From NCBI GenBank assembly GCA_002397275.1, contig DHAA01000047.1:1-45706 (forward strand): a DNA stretch of 45,706 nt. The letters are read 5' to 3'. Positions within the stretch are counted from its first letter, which is position 1, and the number at the start of each line of letters is the position of its first letter. This document shows positions 1-8,510 of the stretch, piece after piece. The translations under genes and the position numbers were made by a program. The notes beneath the pieces are model-generated. The model did not search any database. It was not told the DNA's origin and saw only the letters and a program-made list of their open reading frames with translations. The DNA is from Thermacetogenium sp. UBA4966. GTDB taxonomy: Bacteria > Bacillota > DSM-12270 > Thermacetogeniales > Thermacetogeniaceae.

Positions 1-107
1 CCCATTTTGATATAATTTTCAGCCAACCCGCCGATAGTTTCATCCTCCATATTGGCCACCGCGTCATATAACGCCTGAAGCATCTCCTGCTGTGTTTTGA
101 TCATCAT
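1..107 (-). CDS. Corrinoid (B12-binding) protein, N-terminal fragment cut by window edge
   Basis: About 35 codons are visible, beginning MMIKTQQEML and continuing through LYDAV to EDE. This is the start of the helical cap domain found in methyltransferase-cognate corrinoid proteins of the MtaC/MtbC/MttC type. The cobalamin-binding half lies outside the window. A GGAGG at about 112-116 favours the second ATG (104) over the first (107). The gene follows the substrate-binding protein gene by 97 bp on the same strand, so it is probably the next gene of the same operon, where it could partner the MtaA-like protein at 2278-3315. Family assignment rests on a short stretch and the shared context. Confidence 0.6.
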   Translation of the reverse strand, partial: MMIKTQQEMLQALYDAVANMEDETIGGLAENYIKM

Positions 108-204
108 GACCTCCCAATTAATATAGATCAACATCTTCTCTGCATAGCCGAAGGCATACGACAGATCTTCTATACACTGCATGCCGGAAACAATAAGAGA
201 TGGG

Positions 205-1290
205 TTACTTCCAGTCGTCATAATCATTGACATTTTCTTGGGTGATCAGAGCAATCGGGCTGTAATAGCTCTGCTTGGAAATATCATGCTTTTGAAGAAC
301 CTTTAAGGCCAGGGTGAGATTTCCCTTCCCCGTGATATAAGGCGCCATGGCAACCGAGCCGTCTAATTCCTTGGCTTTCAAGGATTGACGGGCTTCATCC
401 AGAAAGTCGACGCCGGTGACATACACTTGGTCTTTTTTCCCCGCTACTTTCAACGCTTCTACAACACCCAAGGCCATGGTATCGTTTGCACAGCAAATCC
501 CTTTCAGATCAGGATTGGCCTGGATTAAATTAGTAGCAATATTATAGGCTTTTTGACGGTCCCAATCCCCGGCTTGAACAGAGACAATGTTCATGCCCTC
601 TTCTTTAAAAGCTTTGATGGCGCCGTCCCGACGGCCTTCCCCTTGAAAAGCTCCCGCTAAACCTTCAATAACCGCCACTTTGGCTTTTTCCCCGCCCGCG
701 GCCTTGATTTTCTTGGAAATATATTTCGCTCCGACATACCCTTGTTCCTCAAAGTTGTAGGTCATGTGGGCGGCGATTTTGGCGCCGGCCTCAGCGGCGG
801 CATCCTTATCCAACGTTGTGCCGCTGCAAATGATGGGAATCCCTTTTTGATTAGCTTCCACAACGCCGCTGATCAGGTTCATGCCGGTGATGGGAACAAT
901 GATAATAGCATCATAGTCTTTGCCCAGCATGGTCTTGAATACATTCAACTGCCCCTCGACATCATCTTCTGTGGCGCCGGCAACGACATCAACCTTGATG
1001 CCCATGCTGGCGGCGGCGTCCTCATATCCCTGCTTAGCGGCCACATAAAAAGGATTGGAGAATGTGGGAAACACAACGCCGATTTTAACGCCCTCCATCT
1101 TATCAGGCAGCGGTTCCAGCGCAGAGAGGATCTTTCGATCCAGATCAGTATAAGCGTCGTTTTTAACCACATCTTCAGCCTCGACATCTCCGGACTTGTT
1201 ATCCGCGGCATCTTTCTTTTCTCCGCAACCCATCAGCACAAACAGAGAGAGCGCTACCAACAAACCGACCAACAAGCTTTTTTTCTTCAT
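205..1290 (-). CDS. Sugar/nucleoside ABC transporter substrate-binding lipoprotein
   Basis: A 361-residue receptor of the ribose-binding (RbsB, periplasmic-binding-protein 4 like) family. It has a lysine-rich lipoprotein signal ending in LMGC, with the acylated cysteine at residue 22, so it should be anchored outside the membrane. The two-lobe sugar-receptor fold is recognisable from the KIGVVFPTFSNPFY start of lobe one (about 69-82) and CCANDTMALGVVEAL (about 260-275). The ATG follows an AAAAGGAA site. It is the last transporter gene of the operon and pairs with the permease and ATPase at 4106-5909. Receptors of this family bind ribose, other pentoses, autoinducer-2 or nucleosides; the neighbouring PsuG-like and PfkB genes favour a ribosylated ligand (inference). 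Confidence 0.9.
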   Translation of the reverse strand: MKKKSLLVGLLVALSLFVLMGCGEKKDAADNKSGDVEAEDVVKNDAYTDLDRKILSALEPLPDKMEGVKIGVVFPTFSNPFYVAAKQGYEDAAASMGIKVDVVAGATEDDVEGQLNVFKTMLGKDYDAIIIVPITGMNLISGVVEANQKGIPIICSGTTLDKDAAAEAGAKIAAHMTYNFEEQGYVGAKYISKKIKAAGGEKAKVAVIEGLAGAFQGEGRRDGAIKAFKEEGMNIVSVQAGDWDRQKAYNIATNLIQANPDLKGICCANDTMALGVVEALKVAGKKDQVYVTGVDFLDEARQSLKAKELDGSVAMAPYITGKGNLTLALKVLQKHDISKQSYYSPIALITQENVNDYDDWK

Positions 1291-1324
1291 TTCCTTTTTA
1301 CCCCTTTCGTTAAAAGTTATTTAA

Positions 1325-2278
1325 TCACTTACTGAAACCCTGGATAAAGCGCAGCACATCCTCAGCACTTCCATGGAAGCGGGGTCCCGCCTGCAAGCAT
1401 TTCAAGGCGGCGCAAGCCCCGGCGAAACGCATGGCTGGCAGCCTGTCCAAGCCCTGCAGCAGGTAGCTGAAGATCAGGGCACCCACAAAACTGTCCCCGG
1501 CGCCGGTGGTATCTACCGCATCTATTGGATAGGCCGGGCAAGATATCATTTCCTCGCCGTTAAACCAGACCGCCCCCTTTCCCCCCATGGTACAAATAAC
1601 CCCTTGAGATGGCCGGTAAAGCCGGTAAACGCTCTTTAGGGCAGAAGTTTCATCCTTTTCTCCCGACAACTCTTCATAGGCGTCGCCACCAGAACAGATC
1701 AGATCCGCCAAACCCAAAAGCTCCTGCAAATCCTGGGGATTGGTGAACTCACCCTCCATAAAGGATGGCACGCATTCCAGCTGAAAAAAAACGGGGATCT
1801 TGCGGCTTTGAGCTGCCCTCGCCAGTTTCAGAGAAGAACCGCTGGGATAACCATCGGTGAAAAAAACATCAACCCCGTTTAACATGCTTTCTTCCAGATT
1901 TTCTGCCTTTAAACCGGCAAAGCTGTCGCCGCTGTTGACAAAAATACAACGCTTACCCTTATCTGCTACAAAAACATAGGTATACATCGTTACCCCGCCG
2001 GGATTGACCTGCAAATAGCGGTCAGAAACACCATCCTGCAAAAGCTCCCGGCGAAACTGCTCTCCCAGGCTGTCATCACCGATCCTGGCCACCAGAGACG
2101 CATCCACCCCTAACTGAGCAAGGGTTACCAAAACATTGGCTCCACTCCCCCCGGAGGTGCGGCGCTCATCATATACCCGGGCAAAACCGTCATCTTTAGG
2201 CAGTTCGCTGCAGCGAATAACCACATCCACAGCTGTAGCGCCCAGCCCTAAGACCACTCCTCTTTTATCCATCTGCAT
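1325..2278 (-). CDS. PfkB-family carbohydrate/nucleoside kinase (candidate pseudouridine kinase)
   Basis: A 317-residue ribokinase-like kinase. It has the N-terminal PfkB glycine motif GGSGAN at 43-48 and the C-terminal catalytic signature DTTGAGD at 256-262, whose last Asp is the expected base. It would phosphorylate a sugar or nucleoside hydroxyl with ATP in the cytoplasm. The start ATG shares one base with the stop of the UroD-like gene upstream, indicating translational coupling. A PsuG homologue two genes upstream suggests a PsuK role, phosphorylating a C-nucleoside before glycosidic cleavage. The family also contains ribokinases and fructokinases, so the substrate is inferred from context only. 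Confidence 0.85.
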   Translation of the reverse strand: MQMDKRGVVLGLGATAVDVVIRCSELPKDDGFARVYDERRTSGGSGANVLVTLAQLGVDASLVARIGDDSLGEQFRRELLQDGVSDRYLQVNPGGVTMYTYVFVADKGKRCIFVNSGDSFAGLKAENLEESMLNGVDVFFTDGYPSGSSLKLARAAQSRKIPVFFQLECVPSFMEGEFTNPQDLQELLGLADLICSGGDAYEELSGEKDETSALKSVYRLYRPSQGVICTMGGKGAVWFNGEEMISCPAYPIDAVDTTGAGDSFVGALIFSYLLQGLDRLPAMRFAGACAALKCLQAGPRFHGSAEDVLRFIQGFSK

Positions 2279-3315
2279 CAGACCCCCTTTTTCTCATACC
2301 AGATTCTTGCGGCATCCAGCATTGCTTGAACGTTTTCAGGCGGTGTGCCCCAGGCAATATTGCAGCCGGTGGAAAGCGTAAACCCCTTGGGATTATCCGC
2401 AGCCTCATCCAAACAGCGGAAGGAAGCCTCACGCACATCCTCCGGCGTGCCTAAAAGAAGCACCCGCGTGGGGGAAACATTGCCCTTCAAAGAACTGACC
2501 TGCCCTATCACCTCTTTCGCCTCAGTCAAGCTCATCATGTCATCAATACTGATCCGGCTAAAGCCGATTTCCACCATATCAGACCATATGCCCTTGGTGT
2601 CGCCGCAGATATGCATAGAAGGATCTCTCCCCCACCTAGCCCGGTACCAATCGGCAATTTGCTGCAGATAGGGCCGCACAAACTGCCGAAACAGCCGGGT
2701 GCTGATCAGAGAGTTGGAAAGGAGCCCATCCCCCATACTGCACCCGAAACCGCGCTCTGCACAAGCTTCCATATATGCGATGATCAGATCTGCAGAAAAC
2801 TGCAATAGCTGATGTACCTGATCAGGTTTTTTAATCATCCCTGTCAGCAGGTTTTCTGTGCCGATGACGAGGGAAGCAACCGACATGGGACCGCCCATAC
2901 CGCTGCCCACCTTCACCTCATCCCCCACCGCATCACGCATACGCTCCATCGCTTCCAAATAAAGGGGGAAACGCCCATCCCGCGAGGGATCCGGCAACTT
3001 CAAAGTGCCCAAATCATCCCAGCCGGACAAAGGAGGATTTAATACTGAAGGCGGACAGTCCGGAGCATAGGCAAGCGTACCCCCCATCGCTTCCGCCACC
3101 CCTGCCATAGGGCTGATCCCTATGGAGTCATAACTAAAATGACGGTAGCATTTGAGATGACAGTCAGCCATCAATTCAGCGGAATGCAAATAATCCCGTA
3201 AATCCACCCCGGCAAAACAAGCGGCATATTCGGCAATCATCGGAGCGCAGGGTATACGATCAACCCGGCGTCCTTTTTTCAATGCTTCGGCACGTTGAAG
3301 AGGCGTCATCGTCAT
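2278..3315 (-). CDS. UroD-fold methyltransferase, MtaA/MtbA-like
   Basis: A 345-residue protein of the uroporphyrinogen decarboxylase superfamily, resembling the MtaA/MtbA/CmuA branch that moves methyl groups between corrinoid proteins and a thiol or pterin. The zinc-ligand pattern His-x-Cys...Cys of that branch is present at H235, C237 and C318. True HemE decarboxylases lack this pattern, and no other haem gene is nearby. The ATG overlaps the PsuG-like gene by 4 bp (ATGA) and has GGAGG-like bases upstream. Its position inside a sugar/nucleoside operon that also runs into a corrinoid protein gene (1-107) is unusual and points to a methylated substrate. The methyl acceptor cannot be told from sequence. 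Confidence 0.82.
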   Translation of the reverse strand: MTMTPLQRAEALKKGRRVDRIPCAPMIAEYAACFAGVDLRDYLHSAELMADCHLKCYRHFSYDSIGISPMAGVAEAMGGTLAYAPDCPPSVLNPPLSGWDDLGTLKLPDPSRDGRFPLYLEAMERMRDAVGDEVKVGSGMGGPMSVASLVIGTENLLTGMIKKPDQVHQLLQFSADLIIAYMEACAERGFGCSMGDGLLSNSLISTRLFRQFVRPYLQQIADWYRARWGRDPSMHICGDTKGIWSDMVEIGFSRISIDDMMSLTEAKEVIGQVSSLKGNVSPTRVLLLGTPEDVREASFRCLDEAADNPKGFTLSTGCNIAWGTPPENVQAMLDAARIWYEKKGV

Positions 3316-4091
3316 AGCCGCCTCGCCTCCTCTATGCGCAGAGCAACGGTGATATTATGCAGCAAAGCATCTAGCTGCAAACGGGAGGCCAAACCGCCGG
3401 TAACCTCAGCTAAATACGCGTTCACCGCAGGATGGGGACTATGTTCAGGCGGCGTCTGCAAGCCTATTTTTCGACAGGCTTGCAGAATACTTTGATCCTT
3501 TAAGCGCAGTTCATGTTGGATGGGGCAGAGTAAAAGGCCGCTTTTTTCCTTGTTATAAAGGCCATCCAAGTTCTCCGGCTGCTGGGAAAAGAGGAAACCG
3601 TCGGCGCGTTCGCTCTCCCAGCCGTACACATGTACCTTAAAGCTGCGCAAGGAGGCGATAGTTGCTTTCAGGTCCAAAATATCTTTAGGCGCAGTTGCCA
3701 CCAACAATCCGGAGTAAGCCGCCAATGCCGGAATATCAGAGCAGACATTTCCCCGCGCATCCACACCGCCGATCCCCGCAGTGGCGACAAAATCCACACC
3801 GATCTCCCCGGCGACATCCATGGTAACAGAGCCGGTGCAGTAACCGTTATAACCGCCGGCAACTTTGCAGCTGTCTAAACGACGCCAGCTCTTATCCTGG
3901 GTATGACCAAGGAAATCAACAATGGTTCCTACCTGGATTTCCCCGGCAGCAAGCCAAACAACCCCTACGTGAGAGAAACGGCCGACACTGTCCATCAGTT
4001 CCTCTCTGTTGATCCCGGGCAAGCCCTGCCCCAGAAAGGCAGAATCTAAAAGAATTTTGGGCTGTAAATTTTGTCTCACATTAACTTTCAT
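3312..4091 (-). CDS. Divergent pseudouridine-5'-phosphate glycosidase (PsuG/IndA) homologue
   Basis: A 259-residue protein starting at ATG 4091, which has GAGGGG seven bases upstream; a longer TTG start at 4109 is possible but less likely. It matches PsuG across its core: ATAGIGGV (about 103-110), a CSDI segment carrying the metal-site Asp (119), VATAPKDILDL with the Schiff-base Lys equivalent (136), a TGG near the C-terminus and a final Asn in LHNIT. PsuG cleaves the C1'-C5 bond of pseudouridine phosphate to uracil and ribose 5-phosphate. Two positions differ: the LES glutamate is LDS (D16) and the GGVHRG histidine is GGVDARG (D111). It is also about 40 residues shorter than usual. A changed substrate is therefore plausible. 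Confidence 0.72.
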   Translation of the reverse strand: MKVNVRQNLQPKILLDSAFLGQGLPGINREELMDSVGRFSHVGVVWLAAGEIQVGTIVDFLGHTQDKSWRRLDSCKVAGGYNGYCTGSVTMDVAGEIGVDFVATAGIGGVDARGNVCSDIPALAAYSGLLVATAPKDILDLKATIASLRSFKVHVYGWESERADGFLFSQQPENLDGLYNKEKSGLLLCPIQHELRLKDQSILQACRKIGLQTPPEHSPHPAVNAYLAEVTGGLASRLQLDALLHNITVALRIEEARRL

Positions 4092-4105
4092 CGTCAGTCC
4101 CCCTC

Positions 4106-5074
4106 TCAAACGAAGTTTCTATGCTCTTTCCGATTGCGCAATTCTGTTGCCACCAGCGCAATAATGATAATTAAGCCGCAAAACAGCTTTTGATAGTAAG
4201 CGGGGATGGCCATCAAAATCAAGCCGTTATCCAGCATGCCCAACACCAGGCAGGCCAAAACCGCGCCCAGGATGCTCCCCCTGCCGCCGCTCAAACTGGT
4301 CCCGCCTAAAACCACCGCCGCGATGGCATCTGTTTCCACCATCCAGCCTGCTAAGGGATCAGCGGAATTCAGCCGCGCTACGGTGATCATGCCGGCAATC
4401 GCGGCCATCAGGGCGCAAAAGACATAAAGTGAAGCGCGGTACCTATGAGTGGCGACCCCGGCACGGCGCAGAGCTTCTTCATTCCCCCCCAGAGCCAGAG
4501 TATAATACCCCCATTTGGTTTTATTGAGAAGAATAAAGGAAATGACGGCGATAGCCAGAGCGACCAAAATAGGAACATTTACCGGCCCTACACGCCCAGA
4601 GCCAAGAAATTTAAAAGCATTGGGGAAACCAAAAATCGGCGATGATTTTGTGAGAATCAACGCCAAACCTCGGGCAACGGACATAAAGCCCAGTGTGGTG
4701 ACTAAAGGGTTCAAACGCAAGCAGGAAATTAAAAAACCGCTGCACAAACCGATGACTGTTCCGGCAGATATTCCCAGAGCAACGGCCACCGGGATCGCCA
4801 TCCCTGCCTTCATGGCAAAAGCCATCATAATACCGCTATAAGCCAGAACCGAGCCGATGGATAAATCAATGCCACCGGAAGCGATAACAAAAACCATACC
4901 CATGGCAAGAATAATATCAACGCTAGTCTGATCCAGGATGTTATAAAAGTTATTCCAGGAAAGAAAATATGGGGACAGAAAAGACAGAACCACACCCATA
5001 ATCAATAGAATCAGCAGCAGCAGTATCTGAGAAAAATGCTTGCTCCGCGCTATTTTCAACAGATTAACGCTCAT
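4106..5074 (-). CDS. ABC transporter permease, RbsC-type
   Basis: A roughly 322-residue membrane protein of the ribose/branched-chain (RbsC/AraH/XylH) permease family. Several hydrophobic helices are visible, with the family segments SGGIDLSIGSVLAYSG and GGTSLSGGRGSILG. The ATG at 5074 gives the usual length for RbsC; an upstream TTG (5164) would add 30 polar residues that overlap the ATPase gene. A GAGAGGGG lies 14 bases upstream, somewhat far. It forms the import channel with the ATPase at 5142-5909 and the receptor at 205-1290. The receptor gene is separated from it by three metabolic genes, an unusual order. Confidence 0.9.
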   Translation of the reverse strand: MSVNLLKIARSKHFSQILLLLILLIMGVVLSFLSPYFLSWNNFYNILDQTSVDIILAMGMVFVIASGGIDLSIGSVLAYSGIMMAFAMKAGMAIPVAVALGISAGTVIGLCSGFLISCLRLNPLVTTLGFMSVARGLALILTKSSPIFGFPNAFKFLGSGRVGPVNVPILVALAIAVISFILLNKTKWGYYTLALGGNEEALRRAGVATHRYRASLYVFCALMAAIAGMITVARLNSADPLAGWMVETDAIAAVVLGGTSLSGGRGSILGAVLACLVLGMLDNGLILMAIPAYYQKLFCGLIIIIALVATELRNRKEHRNFV

Positions 5075-5141
5075 TTTCGTAACCGTTTCCCCTCTCTCTA
5101 TCGCTCTTGATCGAAATGGTAATAGTAACAGCCTACGGATA

Positions 5142-5909
5142 TTAAGAAAAAATGTCAGCGGCAATTTCGCCGGCGCCTGTAATCAGAGCAACCACATCAT
5201 GAGGAGTGACATCCCCGGTGGAAACCGTAGCCACAACCTTCCCCTGACGCATGACACTGACGCGCTTTGCCAGTTGGAAGACCTCGTACATGTTATGGCT
5301 GATCAGAATTACCGCATAACCCTTTTGACCTAGCTTGCGAATAAGATTCAGCACAGCAGCGCTTTCCTGCACTCCCATAGCGGCGGTGGGCTCATCAAAG
5401 ATGAGCAGTTTGCCGCCGAATTTGATCGCCCGGGCGATAGCCACCCCCTGGCGCTGCCCGCCGGATAGCTGCCCGGCCTCGACGCCAATTTCAGGGATTT
5501 TAATATCCAGCTGTCGCAAAAACTCCTCTGCTTCTGCTGCCATCTTCCTTTTATCCACGAAAATTTTATGCCGCACAGGCTCTCTGCCTAAAAAGATATT
5601 GGTAGCGATATCCCGGCAATTCACCAATGACAAGTCTTGATAGACGGTGGATATTCCCAAATCCAGCGCCTGTCTGGGATTCAGTTCCTGATAAGCCCTG
5701 CCTTCGATCATAATCTCGCCGCTGTCCGGGCTGATCACACCGGAGAGCGTTTTGATCAGGGTTGTTTTTCCGGCTCCGTTATCACCGACGATAGCTAATG
5801 TTTCACCGGGATAAACCTCTAAATCAGCGCCGCGCAGCGCCTCAACCCTGCCGAAACTTTTTTTTAAATCCTTAACACTCAAAAAAGGCTGCTTCTTCTT
5901 CTCTCCCAT
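5142..5909 (-). CDS. ABC transporter ATP-binding protein, single-domain sugar type
   Basis: A 255-residue nucleotide-binding subunit from ATG 5909, with GAGAGGGG about ten bases upstream. It has Walker A GDNGAGKTT, signature LSGGQRQ, Walker B LLIFDEPTAAMG and the switch His in ILISHNM. Most ribose-class systems use a fused double ATPase of about 500 residues (RbsA); this is a single-domain form that would act as a dimer, as in the FrcA group. It energises the permease encoded immediately downstream. PTAAMG rather than PTAALG is typical of this sugar subgroup. Confidence 0.9.
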   Translation of the reverse strand: MGEKKKQPFLSVKDLKKSFGRVEALRGADLEVYPGETLAIVGDNGAGKTTLIKTLSGVISPDSGEIMIEGRAYQELNPRQALDLGISTVYQDLSLVNCRDIATNIFLGREPVRHKIFVDKRKMAAEAEEFLRQLDIKIPEIGVEAGQLSGGQRQGVAIARAIKFGGKLLIFDEPTAAMGVQESAAVLNLIRKLGQKGYAVILISHNMYEVFQLAKRVSVMRQGKVVATVSTGDVTPHDVVALITGAGEIAADIFS

Positions 5910-5932
5910 GCTCAGCCGCCCCTCTCGACAAA

Positions 5933-6940
5933 TCAAACTATGGATGCCAATTCATCCGCCAACGCCGCCAGTTTCATCTTGTTCCGGCGGTCGATGATTG
6001 ACAAATACCCCCGCGTGATAGACTGCGCCCCGTTTAAAGCGCCGGCTATGGCCCCGGCAATAGAGGCGATAGCGCAGGTTTCATTGCCGATATTTACGCC
6101 GCCATAAAGAACAGGCATTGTCTGCCCCTCATGAATCACAACAAGCCCAAAGGCGGCAGGCACGGTTTCCGCTGCCGACGCGCCGTTGCCGATACCGGCA
6201 GCCAGTTCCTTCACACGGTTGTCGACGCTCCCTGACTTTAACGAAAAACCTAGAGCCATCTTTATCCTCTTGAAGACCGATGGCCCTGGGTAATCCCTGG
6301 CCACCTCTCTTCCCTTTGCCTCTCCCGTTTCAGCGCCATACAGCCCTGCCTGCGCCACCTCATACACCGACCCTGACCCAAGAGCACAGCTTACCGCCGC
6401 AGCCACCGCACAGGCGCCGGAGATAGAATAAGCATCATTATGCACCGCTTGGCTGACGGCTAAGGCATCTTCAATCGCCCGCTCAACTTTTCCGGGATGC
6501 AGCAGTCCCAGCGGAAACGCCATTGTCGCCGCTCTATTGGAGGATAAAGCAAAATAATCGCCGGCAAAAAGCTTACACTGAGAGGAATCCTCGCCCCCCC
6601 GGAGCCTGCATACCGCTTTTCGTGTGGTGATTTCCGCAAAGGCTTCAAACCATTCCTCATGAGCCGCCCAATCCAAAACGGCTTGCTCCGCCAGCTCTGT
6701 GCTCGCCTTTCCCTTCGCCATGAGCAAATGCTTGACTAAAATGTAAGGAATACTGAATACATCGGTCACCTGGCCGGCTTCCCGCCCCCGAGCAGGCGTA
6801 TCCTGAGGGGGAGAGGCAAAATCCAGTACTCTACCGCGGAAATACTCCTCGATCTGATCGGAAGAACGCATTGCGGTTGCAGCTCCCATGGCATCTCCCA
6901 CGGCCGCGCCTAGCAAGCAGCCCAGTATCTTATCTTGCAT
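5933..6940 (-). CDS. ADP-ribosylglycohydrolase-like protein with degenerate metal site
   Basis: A 335-residue member of the DraG/ARH family, paralogous to the gene directly upstream (both begin with a KILG...GAAVGDAMGA segment). Active ADP-ribosylglycohydrolases bind two metals through an N-terminal TDD motif and a C-terminal G-x-DTD motif. Here the first reads TDV (59-61) and the second reads GNETCA, so several metal-ligand aspartates are missing. It may be a pseudoenzyme or a partner subunit. Start ATG 6940 is chosen by alignment with the paralogue; ATG 6946 is also possible. It overlaps the end of the upstream gene. Confidence 0.85.
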   Translation of the reverse strand: MQDKILGCLLGAAVGDAMGAATAMRSSDQIEEYFRGRVLDFASPPQDTPARGREAGQVTDVFSIPYILVKHLLMAKGKASTELAEQAVLDWAAHEEWFEAFAEITTRKAVCRLRGGEDSSQCKLFAGDYFALSSNRAATMAFPLGLLHPGKVERAIEDALAVSQAVHNDAYSISGACAVAAAVSCALGSGSVYEVAQAGLYGAETGEAKGREVARDYPGPSVFKRIKMALGFSLKSGSVDNRVKELAAGIGNGASAAETVPAAFGLVVIHEGQTMPVLYGGVNIGNETCAIASIAGAIAGALNGAQSITRGYLSIIDRRNKMKLAALADELASIV

Positions 6941-7970
6941 CAACATCCACCCACTTTTGACGACGCAGAGCGATTTTTTCAATGCCCCTGGCCAATCCGG
7001 AAATATCGATTTGATTCCTTTCCTCTAACAGCGGCAGGAAGTGGCTGGGGAAAACCCCCGCTCCCTGCAGCGTTCCAGCGATTGCTCCCGCCATGGTCGC
7101 CACAGTATCCGTATCATAGCCAATATTGACGCCACTTTTAATAGAAGCCATGGCGTTACCGTTATTAGCGACAAAAAGACCGAAAGCAGCCGGCACCGCC
7201 TCTGCTACATGCAAACCGCTGCCGATTCTATCTCCGATCTCTATCATTTTTTCCCAGGGCGTTCCGGTGCCCAGGGCAATATCTACAGCCATTTCCATCC
7301 GGTATACAACAGAAGCCCCGGCAACATCCCTGCCCGCCTTCAGCCCCATAGACTCCCCTTTAGAAGCGCCATATAAGCCGGCCTGTACCACATTAAACAG
7401 ATCCGCATCAGGCATCATCGCCCGGCTCACCGCTGCGGCAACAGCACAAGCGCCGGAAACAGCCAGCTGATTATCATGAGTAGGAAGCGTCACCGTAACC
7501 GCGTCGGCAATGGCCTGGTCAACATTGCCGGGGTTCAGCAACCCAATAGGTGAGATCTTCATACCGGACCCATTGGTGGCCTGACGGACAGCTGCATTCA
7601 ATCCGCCAAAATTCCCATTTTTTTCACCTTTGAACCTGCAGATCGCTCGCCGGGTGGTGGGGCCCACAAAGCGGTCAAAAAATTGCGCATGCTCCGACCA
7701 ATCGATAAGCGCTTCCCTCACGATATCCCCATTAATGTCGCCGTCATGGTCAACGATATGCCGGGCAATAAAATAGGCGCAGCTGAAATCATCCGTCAGC
7801 TGCCCTGCCTCGTTGCCGTCGCCGAATGAATCCCCCGGCGGCTTTTCAAAATCACACACCTCATGGCCAAAATACTGCAAAATCTGCTCTGTGGAACGCC
7901 CCTCGGTAGGAGCGCCCATGGCATCTCCCACAGCTGCGCCCAGCAAACCGCCTAATATCTTTTGATACAT
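6930..7970 (-). CDS. ADP-ribosylglycohydrolase family protein
   Basis: A 346-residue DraG/ARH-type hydrolase from ATG 7970, preceded by GGAGGGG. Both metal motifs are intact: LTDDF (T59, D60, D61) and GYDTDT near residue 290, with the opening LGAAVGDAMGAPTEGR. The family removes ADP-ribose or related ribosyl groups from proteins or small molecules using a two-metal centre. In this operon, with a ribose-type importer, a nucleoside-type kinase and a PsuG-like glycosidase, a small-molecule ribosyl substrate looks more likely than protein de-ADP-ribosylation (inference). It is the first clearly recognisable gene after the promoter. Confidence 0.88.
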   Translation of the reverse strand: MYQKILGGLLGAAVGDAMGAPTEGRSTEQILQYFGHEVCDFEKPPGDSFGDGNEAGQLTDDFSCAYFIARHIVDHDGDINGDIVREALIDWSEHAQFFDRFVGPTTRRAICRFKGEKNGNFGGLNAAVRQATNGSGMKISPIGLLNPGNVDQAIADAVTVTLPTHDNQLAVSGACAVAAAVSRAMMPDADLFNVVQAGLYGASKGESMGLKAGRDVAGASVVYRMEMAVDIALGTGTPWEKMIEIGDRIGSGLHVAEAVPAAFGLFVANNGNAMASIKSGVNIGYDTDTVATMAGAIAGTLQGAGVFPSHFLPLLEERNQIDISGLARGIEKIALRRQKWVDVDAR

Positions 7971-7990
7971 CCTGCTGTGCCCCTCCAATA

Positions 7991-8437
7991 TCAATGCAAA
8001 TAGTGTTGCGTCCAGCGCGGGCAGCTAATCGACAATCCCGGAACCAATACAGAAACGCCGGGCGCAACAAAGCCCGGCTCCAGCGGTGAAATTGTTACTA
8101 TCTGTACTCCAATAGCAATAATGAGATTAGCGAGGAAGCAAACATGGCTGCCGATTTCATTAACCACAGCATACGAAAAGTCAATCAATATTTGACCATA
8201 ACCAACGGCTGCCCTGAACACAGATGTCTGACAGCGTTTCCGTAAAGCGGCATGTATGTCTGTTAAAGGAGCGATTTGCCTTGGTATTATAGAGTAGCTC
8301 CGTAATATGGTATAGAAGCCTTTAACCGCTTGGCAAGAGCTCCATGCGGTGAAGAGGATAGCCTTAACAGAACGTTTGCTAATTAAAATAAAGAGTCTTG
8401 CTAATACAGAATTGATGCCGATTCTTACTGCCAACAT
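7991..8437 (-). CDS. Possible small hypothetical protein in the operon leader
   Basis: An open frame of 148 codons from ATG 8437, with AGAGG six bases upstream, lies between the promoter at 8501-8529 and the first ADP-ribosylglycohydrolase gene, ending 20 bp before it. The product has hydrophobic stretches but also many Ser, Arg and Cys residues, and I recognise no family. It could be a real first gene, a decayed gene, or chance coding in a roughly 520-nt leader. Support is limited to frame length, RBS and position. Confidence 0.28.
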   Translation of the reverse strand: MLAVRIGINSVLARLFILISKRSVKAILFTAWSSCQAVKGFYTILRSYSIIPRQIAPLTDIHAALRKRCQTSVFRAAVGYGQILIDFSYAVVNEIGSHVCFLANLIIAIGVQIVTISPLEPGFVAPGVSVLVPGLSISCPRWTQHYLH

Positions 8438-8470
8438 CTGCAACCTCTCTATTAATAACAAATAATTATA

Positions 8471-8492
8471 TATAACAGATTTAAATGTTATA
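8471..8492. promoter_or_regulatory. Inverted repeat in operon leader (7-bp arms)
   Basis: TATAACA (8471-8477) and TGTTATA (8486-8492) form perfect arms around an 8-bp AT-rich spacer. It sits at or just downstream of the expected transcription start of the promoter at 8501-8529, a common place for a repressor site. The region is AT-rich, so chance is possible. Confidence 0.4.
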
Positions 8493-8495
8493 TCA

Positions 8496-8510
8496 AACCT
8501 ATTTTAGGTT
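8496..8510. promoter_or_regulatory. Palindromic operator overlapping the -10 box
   Basis: AACCTA-TTT-TAGGTT is a perfect 6-bp-arm palindrome that covers the -10 hexamer (8501-8506) of the operon promoter. That position is typical for a repressor that blocks RNA polymerase. No regulator gene of this operon is visible in the window, so the binding protein is unknown. Confidence 0.5.

Noticed and set aside
742..1335. Plus-strand frame of 197 codons opposite the substrate-binding protein gene
   Set aside because: Antisense shadow; no ribosome site and no family resemblance.
2278..3315. Uroporphyrinogen decarboxylase HemE for haem synthesis
   Set aside because: The protein has the His-x-Cys...Cys zinc ligands of MtaA-type methyltransferases, and there are no haem genes nearby.
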